A DNA stretch of 19,308 bases from JAWOGN01 sp046496815 (GCA_046496815.1 JAWOGN010000309.1:1-19308); one strand, 5' to 3'. Counted from the stretch's first letter, positions 1-7,217 are shown. Notes: a model not told the origin generated them from the letters alone. Numbers and translations: made by a program.

Positions 1-1
1 C

Positions 2-331
2 GAAGAAGCAAGAAAAGCCTTTCCGGGTCTCAGCTTGGCGACCGTTTACAACACACTGGAGACATTGGCGAGGATGGGCCTGGTCAAAGTAATGGACTTC
101 CAGGCGACGGACAACCGGCATGAGACCAATGTCTATCCGCATATCAACCTGATCTGTACCATGTGCGGGGCGATTCATGATTTCGATGCGGGCGTTTCCC
201 TTCATCTGGACAGGGTTGAAAAAAAGCTCGGCTTCGAAGTACGGGGCTACCGGATGGAGTACTACGGGGTGTGCGCCGGCTGCAAAGCCCGGGAGAAGAA
301 AAACTTTCAAAAGCAAACTCTTGATGGCTGA
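2..331 (+). CDS. Fur/PerR-family metalloregulator, 5'-truncated by window edge
   Basis: The reading frame is open from the first bases (it enters as EEARKAFPGLSLATVYNTLE), so the true start lies outside the window. The SLATVYNTLETL stretch is the recognition helix of the Fur family winged-helix domain. The C-terminal dimerisation domain carries two CxxC pairs (CTMC and CAGC), the structural zinc site of PerR and many Fur proteins. At the regulatory metal site, aligned by eye on Bacillus PerR, I read Glu where PerR has Asp85, His at 91, Asn at 93 and Asp at 104. This is a mix of Fur-like and PerR-like ligands, so a peroxide-sensing role cannot be fixed from sequence. The neighbouring peroxiredoxin favours a PerR-type job. 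These proteins repress oxidative-stress or metal genes as DNA-bound dimers. Family assignment is firm; subfamily is not. Confidence 0.9.
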   Translation, partial: EEARKAFPGLSLATVYNTLETLARMGLVKVMDFQATDNRHETNVYPHINLICTMCGAIHDFDAGVSLHLDRVEKKLGFEVRGYRMEYYGVCAGCKAREKKNFQKQTLDG

Positions 332-387
332 AGCTCTCGCCGGTCCCATGATTTTTGTGAGGCAAGGAGCGGATATCGGGTGATGAA

Positions 388-648
388 ATGATGAAGGGGG
401 CGTCATCGGTCTTTCCTTCGCATCTCAGGTCAAGGAAAAGCCGGGACATTCCGCTGGGTCCGCACGGGGCTGCGAGCATGGGCTTTCAGCAAAAGGAATT
501 TGACGGCATCATGGCGGCAGGGGATGTCACCAAACCCCCGAACCGTTTGGATCCGGTCATAGGGGAGGCATTTGTTCCGGATGATAATGCCATGACTCCC
601 GAGCGTGTGAAGCATACATCCTCGCACAACGAAAAGGTATTGCCCTGA
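388..648 (+). CDS. possible small hypothetical protein (86 aa)
   Basis: An open frame of 86 codons fills most of the gap between the regulator and the peroxiredoxin. It contains the stretch MGFQQKEFDGIMAAGDV followed by a proline-rich part, and its third codon positions are fairly GC-rich, as in coding DNA. There is no convincing ribosome site before the ATG at 388, and I recognise no domain, signal peptide or membrane segment. Overlapping open frames exist on the minus strand over the same bases, so the coding strand is uncertain. It may be a decayed gene remnant or chance. No function is proposed. Confidence 0.2.
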   Translation: MMKGASSVFPSHLRSRKSRDIPLGPHGAASMGFQQKEFDGIMAAGDVTKPPNRLDPVIGEAFVPDDNAMTPERVKHTSSHNEKVLP

Positions 649-668
649 ATTATGGCAAACATTAGGAT
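640..668 (+). promoter_or_regulatory. candidate sigma-70 promoter for the peroxiredoxin
   Basis: TTGCCC at 640-645 and TAGGAT at 663-668 are separated by 17 bases, a fair match to the -35/-10 consensus, about 95 bases before the first peroxiredoxin start. No clear PerR box (TTATAAT-type palindrome) is visible. The leader contains a bulged hairpin, GGTT..GACT (701-713) pairing with AGTCAACC (722-729). This is a weak call made by eye. Confidence 0.25.
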
Positions 669-762
669 CCAGGTCCCGTAATAAATAAAGCCCCTGAACA
701 GGTTTAAACGACTGCGCAGGGAGTCAACCTTTAACGCATGAATTTTGAAAGGAGGGAACCTT

Positions 763-1485
763 ATGAAGGAACTGAAGGTTGGTTGCGGTAAGCCCACGGG
801 AGCAAAAGTGGGCGACAAACAAAAGGAAAAAGGTAGTGATGCTCGAGCATCCGAGGGAAAGGAGGACGTCATGGCCAGCGTTAGAGTGGGGCAAAAGGCG
901 CCGGATTTTGAGGCGCCCGCTTTTCAAAATGGGGAATTCGGACAGGTGAAGCTTTCAGATTACATCGGCAAATGGGTCGTGCTGTGCTTCTACCCGGGTG
1001 ATTTTACATTTGTCTGAGCAACGGAATTGGCCGCAGTTGCGACCAAATACAAAGACTTTCAGGATCTGGGCGTTGAGATATTGTCCGTGAGTGTTGACAG
1101 CCACTTTGTTCACAAGATGTGGCAGGATAATGAATTGTCGAAAATGGTGGAAGGGGGGGTTCCGTTTCCGATGCTTTCCGACGGACCGGGAAATGTGGGA
1201 AAAGTGTATGGGGTTTATGACGAAAATGCGGGTGTCGAAATGCGAGGCAGGTTTATTATCGACCCCGATGGGGTGGTTCAAGCCATTGAAATTCTGACGC
1301 CGCCCGTGGGAAGAAATGTCGCTGAGTTAATCCGCCAGGTGCAGGCGTTTCAACATGTCCGCAAGACCAACGGGAAAGAGGCCGCGCCCTCAGGATGGCG
1401 GCCGGGGAAGCCGACCTTAACACCGGGGCCGGATCTTGTGGGGAAGGTCTGGGAGGTTTGGAAACCGGAGATGGCCTTCGACTGA
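763..1485 (+). CDS. selenocysteine-containing AhpC/Prx1-type peroxiredoxin
   Basis: This thiol/selenol peroxidase would reduce hydrogen peroxide and organic hydroperoxides in the cytoplasm. The frame opens as a typical AhpC/TSA protein (GQKAPDFEAPAF, then WVVLCFYPGDFTFV) and meets TGA at 1015-1017. It then continues in the same frame with ATELAAVATKYKDF and the rest of the family fold, including LSVSVDSHFVH, the catalytic-site Arg region GRFIIDPDG, and WRPGKPTLTPG. The family motif is FTFVCPTEL, so TGA stands exactly at the peroxidatic cysteine and is best read as selenocysteine. The position of the C-terminal resolving Cys (usually EVCPAxWKPG) is Ala here (EAAPSGWRPG), and no Cys follows the Sec. 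The only other Cys are residue 8 and the one in VVLCFYP. The start at 763 has AAAGGAGGG six bases upstream (240 residues, Sec85). A second start at 871 has AAGGAGG five bases upstream (204 residues, Sec49, the usual family position). A SECIS-like hairpin follows the TGA, and a terminator lies at 1682-1716. Confidence 0.92.
1018..1048 (+). promoter_or_regulatory. bacterial SECIS-like hairpin for UGA decoding
   Basis: Just after the in-frame TGA, UUGG (1027-1030) pairs with CCAA (1043-1046) and CGC (1032-1034) pairs with GCG (1039-1041). A single C/A mismatch separates the two helices, and the apical loop is AGUU (1035-1038). The loop begins 17 bases after the TGA and has G as its second base followed by U. 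This agrees with the general description of bacterial SECIS elements: a short apical loop with a G in its first two positions, roughly 16-37 bases from UGA. SelB would bind it to insert selenocysteine. A competing stem, GCAAC (1018-1022) with GTTGC (1036-1040), is also possible. No folding software was used. Confidence 0.65.
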
Positions 1486-1498
1486 GATAGGTTTTTCA

Positions 1499-1647
1499 CT
1501 AGGAGGCTGTCCGAGAATGGCTATTTTCCCCAATCTCTGTGTCAGGCTCAAATTATAATCCTCGAAATACTTAAATGTATTCCTGTGGTTATAATTTTCG
1601 CCTTCCTTGATCTTGAAAAAAATCCCTCATTCTCGGACAGCTCCTAG
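1499..1647. mobile_element. MITE-like non-autonomous element with CTAG target duplication
   Basis: A 141-base body (1503-1643) is flanked on both sides by CTAG (1499-1502 and 1644-1647). Its ends are inverted repeats: CTGTCCGAGAATG at 1507-1519 and its exact complement at 1628-1640, each preceded outward by GAG(G). The interior is itself a long imperfect palindrome: AGGC (1544-1547) with GCCT (1600-1603), AAATTATAA (1550-1558) with TTATAATTT (1589-1597), and AATAC with GTATT, closing on a TTAAAT loop. No coding capacity exists. Ends beginning GAGGCTGT and a CTAG duplication recall IS5-family elements, but no transposase is in the window. CTAG is palindromic, so it could also be part of the inverted repeat. 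Confidence 0.75.
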
Positions 1648-1681
1648 GCATGAACCGATCCGGTTTCACCGAGGATCACTG

Positions 1682-1716
1682 CAAAAGGCAGCATGTTTAG
1701 AACGTGCTGCCTTTTG
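1682..1716 (+). terminator. rho-independent terminator downstream of the peroxiredoxin
   Basis: CAAAAGGCAGCA pairs perfectly with TGCTGCCTTTTG around a short loop, and the T-rich run CTTTTGTTT follows. This is a strong intrinsic terminator for transcription from the left. It lies beyond the MITE-like element, so the peroxiredoxin message should carry that element in its 3' untranslated part. The A-run on the other side makes it potentially bidirectional, though no gene approaches from the right. Confidence 0.85.
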
Positions 1717-2113
1717 TTTGGGGCGGTTTCAAGGTTAGCGATATTCTATTCCTTTTGGATTACAGGAAGGCAAGAATACACCTTTCGGCCGCGATCGCTT
1801 GAGCGAATCATGGGAGCTTTCGCTTGCGCTTCGGTTCGGGCTCAAAAAGACAATGACCCGCAATCCGCAGAAGCTCAAACGGCTCAAGGCGTTTCGGCTG
1901 CGGTAACAATGAAAAAAACCGGTTGCAAAGAAAAAATTACTATGATATCGGGAATTGCTCATTTGGTGTGTCCTTCTTTTGTTGTTTTTCCAACCGTGTT
2001 GCAAAACCAGTCATTTTAACAGCCTCAACTTTAAATAACAGCCAGCGTTTTGGTTAGAGGTGGATCCGACTTATTTTTCTTCAACTCTAAAAGGTCAAAA
2101 AAAGGAGGTAGTT
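1717..2113. other. intergenic leader of the liv operon, no gene recognised
   Basis: About 400 bases lie between the terminator and livK. An open frame crosses part of it but begins inside the terminator and shows no family features or ribosome site, so I treat it as chance. The liv promoter should be here. TATGAT at about 1944 resembles a -10 box but lacks a -35 partner at the right distance. A loose inverted repeat, TTAGAG/CTCTAA, lies in the last 70 bases. The strong ribosome site AAAGGAGGT ends the region. Confidence 0.5.
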
Positions 2114-3286
2114 ATGCGAAAAGGTCTATTGTTTGTTGTATCGTTGCTTGTTTTGGGACTCGTTTTTTCACCCATGGGGTGGGCGAAGACAAAGCCCATC
2201 AAGATCGGCATCAACGCACCGATCACCGGTGATATCCCCAAGGTGGGGGAAGGCACGAAGTTTGCGGCTCGGATGTGGCTTGAAGATATTCAGGCCGCGG
2301 GTGGCCTGGAGGTGGGGGGGAAGAAATACCCCGTCGAGTTGGTTATAGAGGATAACGAGTCAAAGGCGGAATCGGCCGTGAAGGTCAGCACCAAGATGAT
2401 TACCGAGGACGAAGTGCTGGCTATTGTAGGGCCGCAATCTTCCAAACAGGCGGTGCCTGCGGGGGAGGTGGCGAACAATTACGAAACGCCGATGATCAGT
2501 CCCTGGTCCACAAATCCCGACACCACAAAGGATCGGCCTTATGTGTTCCGTGGGTGTTTTCTCGATCCCTTCCAGGGACCGGTTTTAGCCAACTTCATCA
2601 AAGAGGAATTTGGATTTACCAAGGCCGCGGTTTTGTACGATGTGGCCAGTGACTATCCCAAGGGCCTTGCCGAATTTTTCAAGGCGGCCTGGGAAAAACT
2701 CCACGGGCCGGGCTCCGTCGTGGCTTTTGAGAGCTTTACCACCAAGGATACTGACTTCAGTTCGCAGCTGACCAAAATTAAGATGTCGGGAGCAGAAGTC
2801 CTGTTCACCCCGCAATACTATAATGAGGTCGCCTTAATCGTACAGCAGGCACATCAGTTGGGTTACAAGGCACCCATTGTGGGAAGCGACAGCTGGGGTT
2901 CCGCGGAAACCGTGAAGCTTTGCGGTCAAGACTGCTATGGTCTTTTTTTCAGCACCCATTACGCCGCTGCGGGTGCAACGGGAGCGACCAAAGCGTTTAT
3001 CGATCGGTACAACGAAAAACATGGATACGTGCCGGACGATGTGGCCGCCCTTACCTGGGACTCCCTGCGTATCGTTGAGCAAGCGATCCAGTCCTACGGT
3101 AACATCACGGGAAAGCTGAAGAAAGACCGTCAGGGCATCAGAGATGCACTGGCCAAGATCAAGGAGTTTGATGGAATTACGGGCAAGATGACCTTCACCG
3201 AAGATGGCGATCCTATCAAGTGCGCCGTCATCGTCAAAATCAGTGACACAGGGGATTTCGAGTTTTACAAGTCGGTTTGCCCATAG
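2114..3286 (+). CDS. livK: branched-chain amino-acid ABC transporter, periplasmic substrate-binding protein
   Basis: This protein captures an amino acid outside the membrane and hands it to LivHM. The ATG at 2114 follows AAAGGAGGTAGTT, a near-perfect ribosome site. The product is 390 residues and begins with a Sec signal peptide: positive MRK, a hydrophobic core, and likely cleavage after GWA near residue 24. The mature N-terminus KIGINAPITGDIPKVGEGT is typical of the type I periplasmic-binding (Leu/Ile/Val-binding) fold, as are IVGPQSSKQAVPAGEVANN and the later ALTWDSLRIVEQAI. Substrate specificity cannot be read by eye: relatives bind branched-chain amino acids, but also urea, amides or aromatic compounds. 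It is the first gene of livKHMGF. The 150-base gap before livH may let the binding protein be made in excess. Confidence 0.92.
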   Translation: MRKGLLFVVSLLVLGLVFSPMGWAKTKPIKIGINAPITGDIPKVGEGTKFAARMWLEDIQAAGGLEVGGKKYPVELVIEDNESKAESAVKVSTKMITEDEVLAIVGPQSSKQAVPAGEVANNYETPMISPWSTNPDTTKDRPYVFRGCFLDPFQGPVLANFIKEEFGFTKAAVLYDVASDYPKGLAEFFKAAWEKLHGPGSVVAFESFTTKDTDFSSQLTKIKMSGAEVLFTPQYYNEVALIVQQAHQLGYKAPIVGSDSWGSAETVKLCGQDCYGLFFSTHYAAAGATGATKAFIDRYNEKHGYVPDDVAALTWDSLRIVEQAIQSYGNITGKLKKDRQGIRDALAKIKEFDGITGKMTFTEDGDPIKCAVIVKISDTGDFEFYKSVCP

Positions 3287-3436
3287 AACCCAGATTCGAG
3301 TGAGGTGAGGTCTCCCGGGGGCTCAGGACCTGATAGGATCTTGTAGACTATCGGGGCAAAGACTCGTCGCAGACCGGGGCGGGCCGGGGCCATGCGTCCC
3401 GCGTCCGCCTTCTTGAAAGAACAAGGAGCGAACTCG
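3287..3436 (+). other. structured livK-livH intergenic spacer
   Basis: The spacer is GC-rich and contains AGGTC (3308-3312) pairing with GACCT (3327-3331) around a CCCGGGGG-containing loop. It has no U-run, so it is not a classic terminator. Such structures between a binding-protein gene and its permease often stabilise the upstream message or cause partial read-through; here that is only an inference. The ribosome site AAGGAGCG at the end serves livH. Confidence 0.35.
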
Positions 3437-4360
3437 ATGGTATTCTTCTTCCAAAACCTGGTCAACGCTCTGCAGTGGGGCAGCTTCTATGCTCTGATTG
3501 CACTGGGATATTCCATGGTTTACAGTATCCTGATGCTCTTCAACTTCGCACACGGCGACATATTCATGGTAGGCGCTTACATCGGCTTTGGTGTCTCAAC
3601 CGGACTTATTGCGCTTACGTCATCCGGGGCACTTGCACTGCCCAACTGGTTGATTCTCGTTTTGACCATTCTTTTTTCGATGTTTTTGACCTCTTTTGTA
3701 GGGATGATCGTGGAAAGGGTCGGGTATCGACCGTTACGGGAAGCGCCTCGCGCCTCCGCCGCCATCACGGGCCTGATGATCGGTATCATACTCGAGACGG
3801 GAAACTTGGCTCTGTTGGGCGCCCAGCGGATCAGTTTCCCTTCGTTGATCACGACGACGACCTACGATTTAGGCGGGGTGTTCGTCACCAACAAGAAGAT
3901 CATGATCGTTCTTGTCTCCTTGCTTCTTACGCTTGCGCTGCATCAATTTGTCCAAAGAACGAAGTGGGGAATGGCGATGCGAGCCATGGCTTTCGACTAT
4001 GTCGTCGTGCCGTTGATGGGGGTTCCCCTGAACACCATCGCCGCCTTGACTTTCGCTATCGGATCAGCCCTTGCAGCAGCGGCGGGAATACTCTTCGGCA
4101 TTGCCTATCCGGTTCTTGACCCGTATATGGGTATCCTTTTCGGGTGGAAGGCTTTTGTGGCTGCAATTCTCGGAGGAAGAGGGTCGGTGCTGGGCGCTAC
4201 ATTGGCAGGGTTCCTGCTCGGTTTCATTGAGATCTTTGTGGCGATGGTCTTTCCTTCCACGCTTCGAGACCTGATCGCATACTCGATTGTCCTGCTTATC
4301 CTGGTCTTCAGGCCTCACGGGTTTTTCGGGGAACCGTACAGCGCACGTCTGAGGCTTTAA
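3437..4360 (+). CDS. livH: branched-chain amino-acid ABC transporter permease LivH
   Basis: This inner-membrane permease forms the translocation path together with LivM. The ATG at 3437 is chosen because AAGGAGCG lies seven bases upstream; the in-frame ATG at 3392 has no ribosome site. The 307 residues open with the family signature ALQWGSFYALIALGYSMVY, then LMLFNFAHGDIFMVGAYIGF. Several hydrophobic membrane segments follow. The cytoplasmic coupling loop is seen in the WGMAMRAMAFDYVVVPLMGV region, which contacts the ATPases. The end shows AAILGGRGSVLGATLAGFLLG, a conserved LivH feature. Length and order of motifs are normal. It lies 150 bases after livK and 64 bases before livM. Confidence 0.93.
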   Translation: MVFFFQNLVNALQWGSFYALIALGYSMVYSILMLFNFAHGDIFMVGAYIGFGVSTGLIALTSSGALALPNWLILVLTILFSMFLTSFVGMIVERVGYRPLREAPRASAAITGLMIGIILETGNLALLGAQRISFPSLITTTTYDLGGVFVTNKKIMIVLVSLLLTLALHQFVQRTKWGMAMRAMAFDYVVVPLMGVPLNTIAALTFAIGSALAAAAGILFGIAYPVLDPYMGILFGWKAFVAAILGGRGSVLGATLAGFLLGFIEIFVAMVFPSTLRDLIAYSIVLLILVFRPHGFFGEPYSARLRL

Positions 4361-4424
4361 TCGATTGTAATTATTGGGAATGTCACTGCTACGACGAAAG
4401 GACACTGTAAGACGAGGGACCAAT

Positions 4425-5723
4425 ATGGAAGAAACCTCTGGGAAGTCGTCAACGGGAATGGTCCGGCTGGGGGGTAAAGCTCGGGACTGGTTTTCGAACG
4501 TCCCTTTGCTGGGTTGGTTGATGGGTGCGACGATTGCGGTGGCGCTTGAACATGTCGTCGGCTCCCCGTTGGCCGATCTCGTGGGACTCCCCAAGATCCC
4601 CGCCATTTTCGGGGTGGTGATCATGCTGAAAAAACCCCTGTTGATACCCAGTGTGATTGTGTATGTCTTGCTGATCTATGCGATTCCAATCGCTGTTGTC
4701 TCCCGCCTCATAGCACCGGTTGCAAACCGGCTGGCGGCGAAATTTCTCTCCATATCGATGTTTTTTTCCGTCATCATCCACCTCGGCCTTCTCTACCTTG
4801 CTTTGCATATATGGTCGGAAATCAGCGACTATCGAGTCCTCACGCTCAAACTGACGCTCATCGCCATTATGGTCACGCTCAGCCTGAATGTGATCAATGG
4901 TTACATGGGAGAGTTTTCCTGTTCACACCCCGGCTTCATGGCCCTCGGCGCATATGGTGCCTCCGTTTTTACCGTCGTTTTGTTCGTCAACGACAAGCAA
5001 TTTGGAACGGCGGTCCTGCCGCCTGCTCTGGGACCGTTTCTGTTTCCCATCGGGTTGATCCTGGGCGGGCTGGTTGCGGCCGTGGGTGCCATTTTGGTCG
5101 CCATCCCCTCGTTCCGGACGCGAGGGGACTATCTCGCCATCATCTCCCTCGCCTTTATGTTCATCGTCAAAAGCTTGATCGAGAACCTCGAGGTCGTCGG
5201 GGGACCCCGGGGGCTGAGCAAACAGCCGGACTGGGCCAACCTGCCCACCGTGTTTACATGGACCGTCGTTTGCTTGTGGATCATCAATAATTTCGTTCGC
5301 TCCACCATCGGAAAGGCACTCAACTCAGTGCGGGATGATGAAATGGCGGCGGATGCCATGACGGTCAACACAAGACGAACCAAAATGACCGCATTTCTGT
5401 TTGCCGCCTTCTGGGCGGGCGTAGCCGGCGGTCTCTTTGCGCACGTACTGCGCTATGTCAATCCGGGGACTTTCGGAATCCAAAAACTTGCTGAAGTTTT
5501 GGCCATGGTTTACTTTGGGGGGCTCAACTCGGTATACGGTGCCGTTGTGGGCGCGGTAAGCATCAGCTTGCTGGGGGAAGCACTGAGGCCTTTGGAAATT
5601 TTCAAGTGGATCATTATTCCGCTGTTGCTTATTTTGGTAATGATTTACCGCCCAACCGGCCTCATCGCATTCAAAGAATTCAATGTGCGGGAGCTTATCA
5701 GGCCAAAAAAGAAAACTGAGTGA
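4425..5723 (+). CDS. livM: branched-chain amino-acid ABC transporter permease LivM
   Basis: This is the second permease of the Liv system. I place the start at 4425, where GAGGG lies six bases upstream. The frame is open to 4374 but the earlier ATG at 4380 has no ribosome site. The 432-residue product resembles the long LivM type, with an extended N-terminal region containing extra hydrophobic segments before the conserved core. The core begins near LKLTLIAIMVTLSLNVINGYMGEFSCSHPGFMALGAYG. The coupling motif is clear in SVRDDEMAADAMTVNTRRTKMTAFLFAAFWAGVAGGLFAH when read in parts, followed by VYFGGLNSVYGAVVGA and the usual IYRPTGL end. The stop lies 10 bases before livG, so the genes are surely cotranscribed. 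Confidence 0.92.
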   Translation: MEETSGKSSTGMVRLGGKARDWFSNVPLLGWLMGATIAVALEHVVGSPLADLVGLPKIPAIFGVVIMLKKPLLIPSVIVYVLLIYAIPIAVVSRLIAPVANRLAAKFLSISMFFSVIIHLGLLYLALHIWSEISDYRVLTLKLTLIAIMVTLSLNVINGYMGEFSCSHPGFMALGAYGASVFTVVLFVNDKQFGTAVLPPALGPFLFPIGLILGGLVAAVGAILVAIPSFRTRGDYLAIISLAFMFIVKSLIENLEVVGGPRGLSKQPDWANLPTVFTWTVVCLWIINNFVRSTIGKALNSVRDDEMAADAMTVNTRRTKMTAFLFAAFWAGVAGGLFAHVLRYVNPGTFGIQKLAEVLAMVYFGGLNSVYGAVVGAVSISLLGEALRPLEIFKWIIIPLLLILVMIYRPTGLIAFKEFNVRELIRPKKKTE

Positions 5724-5733
5724 GGAATGCACG

Positions 5734-6504
5734 ATGCCCTTGCTTCAAATTCAAAAAATGACGCACGAGTTCGGTGGCTTGCGGGCGGTCCATAACTACG
5801 ATTTGATGATCGAATCGGGACAGATCCGGGGGTTGATCGGGCCGAACGGCGCGGGCAAGACCACTATTTTCAACCTCATCACAGGGATCTACACGCCAAC
5901 GGCGGGTAAAATCATTTTCGACGGCAAACAAATCAACGGACTTCCACCCCATGAGATTGCGTCTCTGGGCCTTGGCAGGACCTTCCAGAACATGCGCCTG
6001 TGGCGGCATATGACGGTCCTGGAACATGTCAAGATGGCCCGCTATTCGAAAATCACCTACGGGTTAATGGGGGCTTTTTTCGGCACACCCCGGCGGCACA
6101 GAGAGGAGTCGGAGATCGAAGAAAGGGCTCATGGACTTCTTGAGATGTTGGGGGTCAGCCAATTTGAGAACCACATTGTGCCTAACCTCCCATACGGCGC
6201 ACAAAGACGCGTAGAGATGGCCAGAGCCTTGGCGACGGAGCCCAAAATCCTCTTTCTGGATGAACCCACAGCCGGTATGAATCCGGAAGAATTGGTTCAG
6301 ATGATGCGCATCATCCGCAAGGTCCACGCTGAATTCGGACTCGCAATTTTCCTTATAGAACACCGACTAAAAGTCGTCATGGAACTGTGTGAGATGATCC
6401 AGACACTGGTGTTTGGAGAGGTCATCGCTGAGGGGACACCGGAAGAGATTCAAAACAACCCGGCGGTAATCGACGCCTATCTGGGCAAGGAGAAGGTGGC
6501 CTGA
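5734..6504 (+). CDS. livG: branched-chain amino-acid ABC transporter ATP-binding protein LivG
   Basis: This is one of two ATPases that power the Liv permease from the cytoplasmic face. The ATG at 5734 follows TGAGTGAGGA. The 256 residues contain Walker A GPNGAGKT (36-43), the Q-loop region GLGRTFQNMRLW (about 79-90), the signature PYGAQ (about 153-157), and Walker B LFLDEP (about 173-178). The H-loop is in FLIEHRLKVV. RTFQN plus PTAGMNPEE is characteristic of LivG rather than LivF. The C-terminal part (GEVIAEGTPEEIQNNPAVIDAYLG) matches the family tail. The gene overlaps livF by one base in a TGATG arrangement, which points to translational coupling and equal amounts of the two ATPases. Confidence 0.95.
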   Translation: MPLLQIQKMTHEFGGLRAVHNYDLMIESGQIRGLIGPNGAGKTTIFNLITGIYTPTAGKIIFDGKQINGLPPHEIASLGLGRTFQNMRLWRHMTVLEHVKMARYSKITYGLMGAFFGTPRRHREESEIEERAHGLLEMLGVSQFENHIVPNLPYGAQRRVEMARALATEPKILFLDEPTAGMNPEELVQMMRIIRKVHAEFGLAIFLIEHRLKVVMELCEMIQTLVFGEVIAEGTPEEIQNNPAVIDAYLGKEKVA

Positions 6505-7217
6505 TGTTGTTATCGGTAGAGAACCTTCGAGTTTCTTATGGCAAAATAAAGGCCCTCCACGGCATCGGCTTTCAGGTTGATGAAAGAGAGATCGTATGTA
6601 TCATCGGTGCGAACGGCGCGGGAAAGAGCACGACTTTGAAGGCGATCTCTCGTCTGGTTCCTGTAGAAACCGGTAGTAAATTAACTTACATGGACAAGGA
6701 TTTGCTTGCGTATTCCGCCGACAAAGTCGTCAGTCAGCTTGGTATTTCTCATGTGCCTGAAGGAAGACGTCTGTTTGAAAATCTAACGGTCATGGAAAAT
6801 TTAAAACTTGCCACTTTTGCCAGGAAGGATATTGACGGTATCCAGCGAGATGTGAAACGGGTGTTCTCCATATTCACCCGCCTGGAAGAAAGACAAGCGC
6901 AAAAGGCAGGGACCCTCAGCGGCGGGGAGCAACAAATGCTGGCGGTCGGAAGGGCGTTCATGAGCGGAAGGAAAGTCATGCTGCTCGATGAGCCTTCAAT
7001 GGGATTGGCGCCACTGTTGATGGTGGGTGTGTTCGATTCGCTTAGAGAAATCAATCGGGAAGGGACGACGATTTTGCTTGTGGAGCAGAATGCCCGCATG
7101 GCACTTCAATTCGCCAAACGAGGCTACGTTTTGGAGAACGGCGCCATTGCGCTGGCAGGAAAGTCTTTGGAATTGCTTGAAAACACCGACATTAAGAAAA
7201 CATATTTGGGCGGCTGA
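6504..7217 (+). CDS. livF: branched-chain amino-acid ABC transporter ATP-binding protein LivF
   Basis: This is the second ATPase of the heterodimer. Its ATG overlaps the livG stop (TGATG at 6502-6506). It has 237 residues with Walker A GANGAGKST (35-43), the LivF-type sequence SHVPEGRRLFENLTVMENL, the signature LSGGEQQMLAVGRA, Walker B MLLDEPSMGLAP and the H-loop region ILLVEQNARMAL. The ending LLENTDIKKTYLGG is typical. It is the last transporter gene; 132 bases follow before the CBS-domain gene. No obvious terminator is visible there, so read-through into that gene is possible. Confidence 0.95.
   Translation: MLLSVENLRVSYGKIKALHGIGFQVDEREIVCIIGANGAGKSTTLKAISRLVPVETGSKLTYMDKDLLAYSADKVVSQLGISHVPEGRRLFENLTVMENLKLATFARKDIDGIQRDVKRVFSIFTRLEERQAQKAGTLSGGEQQMLAVGRAFMSGRKVMLLDEPSMGLAPLLMVGVFDSLREINREGTTILLVEQNARMALQFAKRGYVLENGAIALAGKSLELLENTDIKKTYLGG

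Noticed and set aside
1015..1017. Peroxiredoxin as a pseudogene with a nonsense mutation
   Set aside because: The TGA falls precisely on the catalytic Cys codon, the downstream frame is intact for 156 codons with conserved motifs, and a SECIS-like hairpin is present. Selenocysteine explains all three.
1693..2019. Plus-strand 108-codon open frame in the livK leader
   Set aside because: It begins inside a terminator hairpin, has no ribosome site and no family resemblance.
5734..6504. Degenerate ABC signature in LivG (PYGAQ instead of SYGQQ)
   Set aside because: LPYG-type signatures are common in LivG proteins of anaerobes, and all other ATPase motifs are intact.
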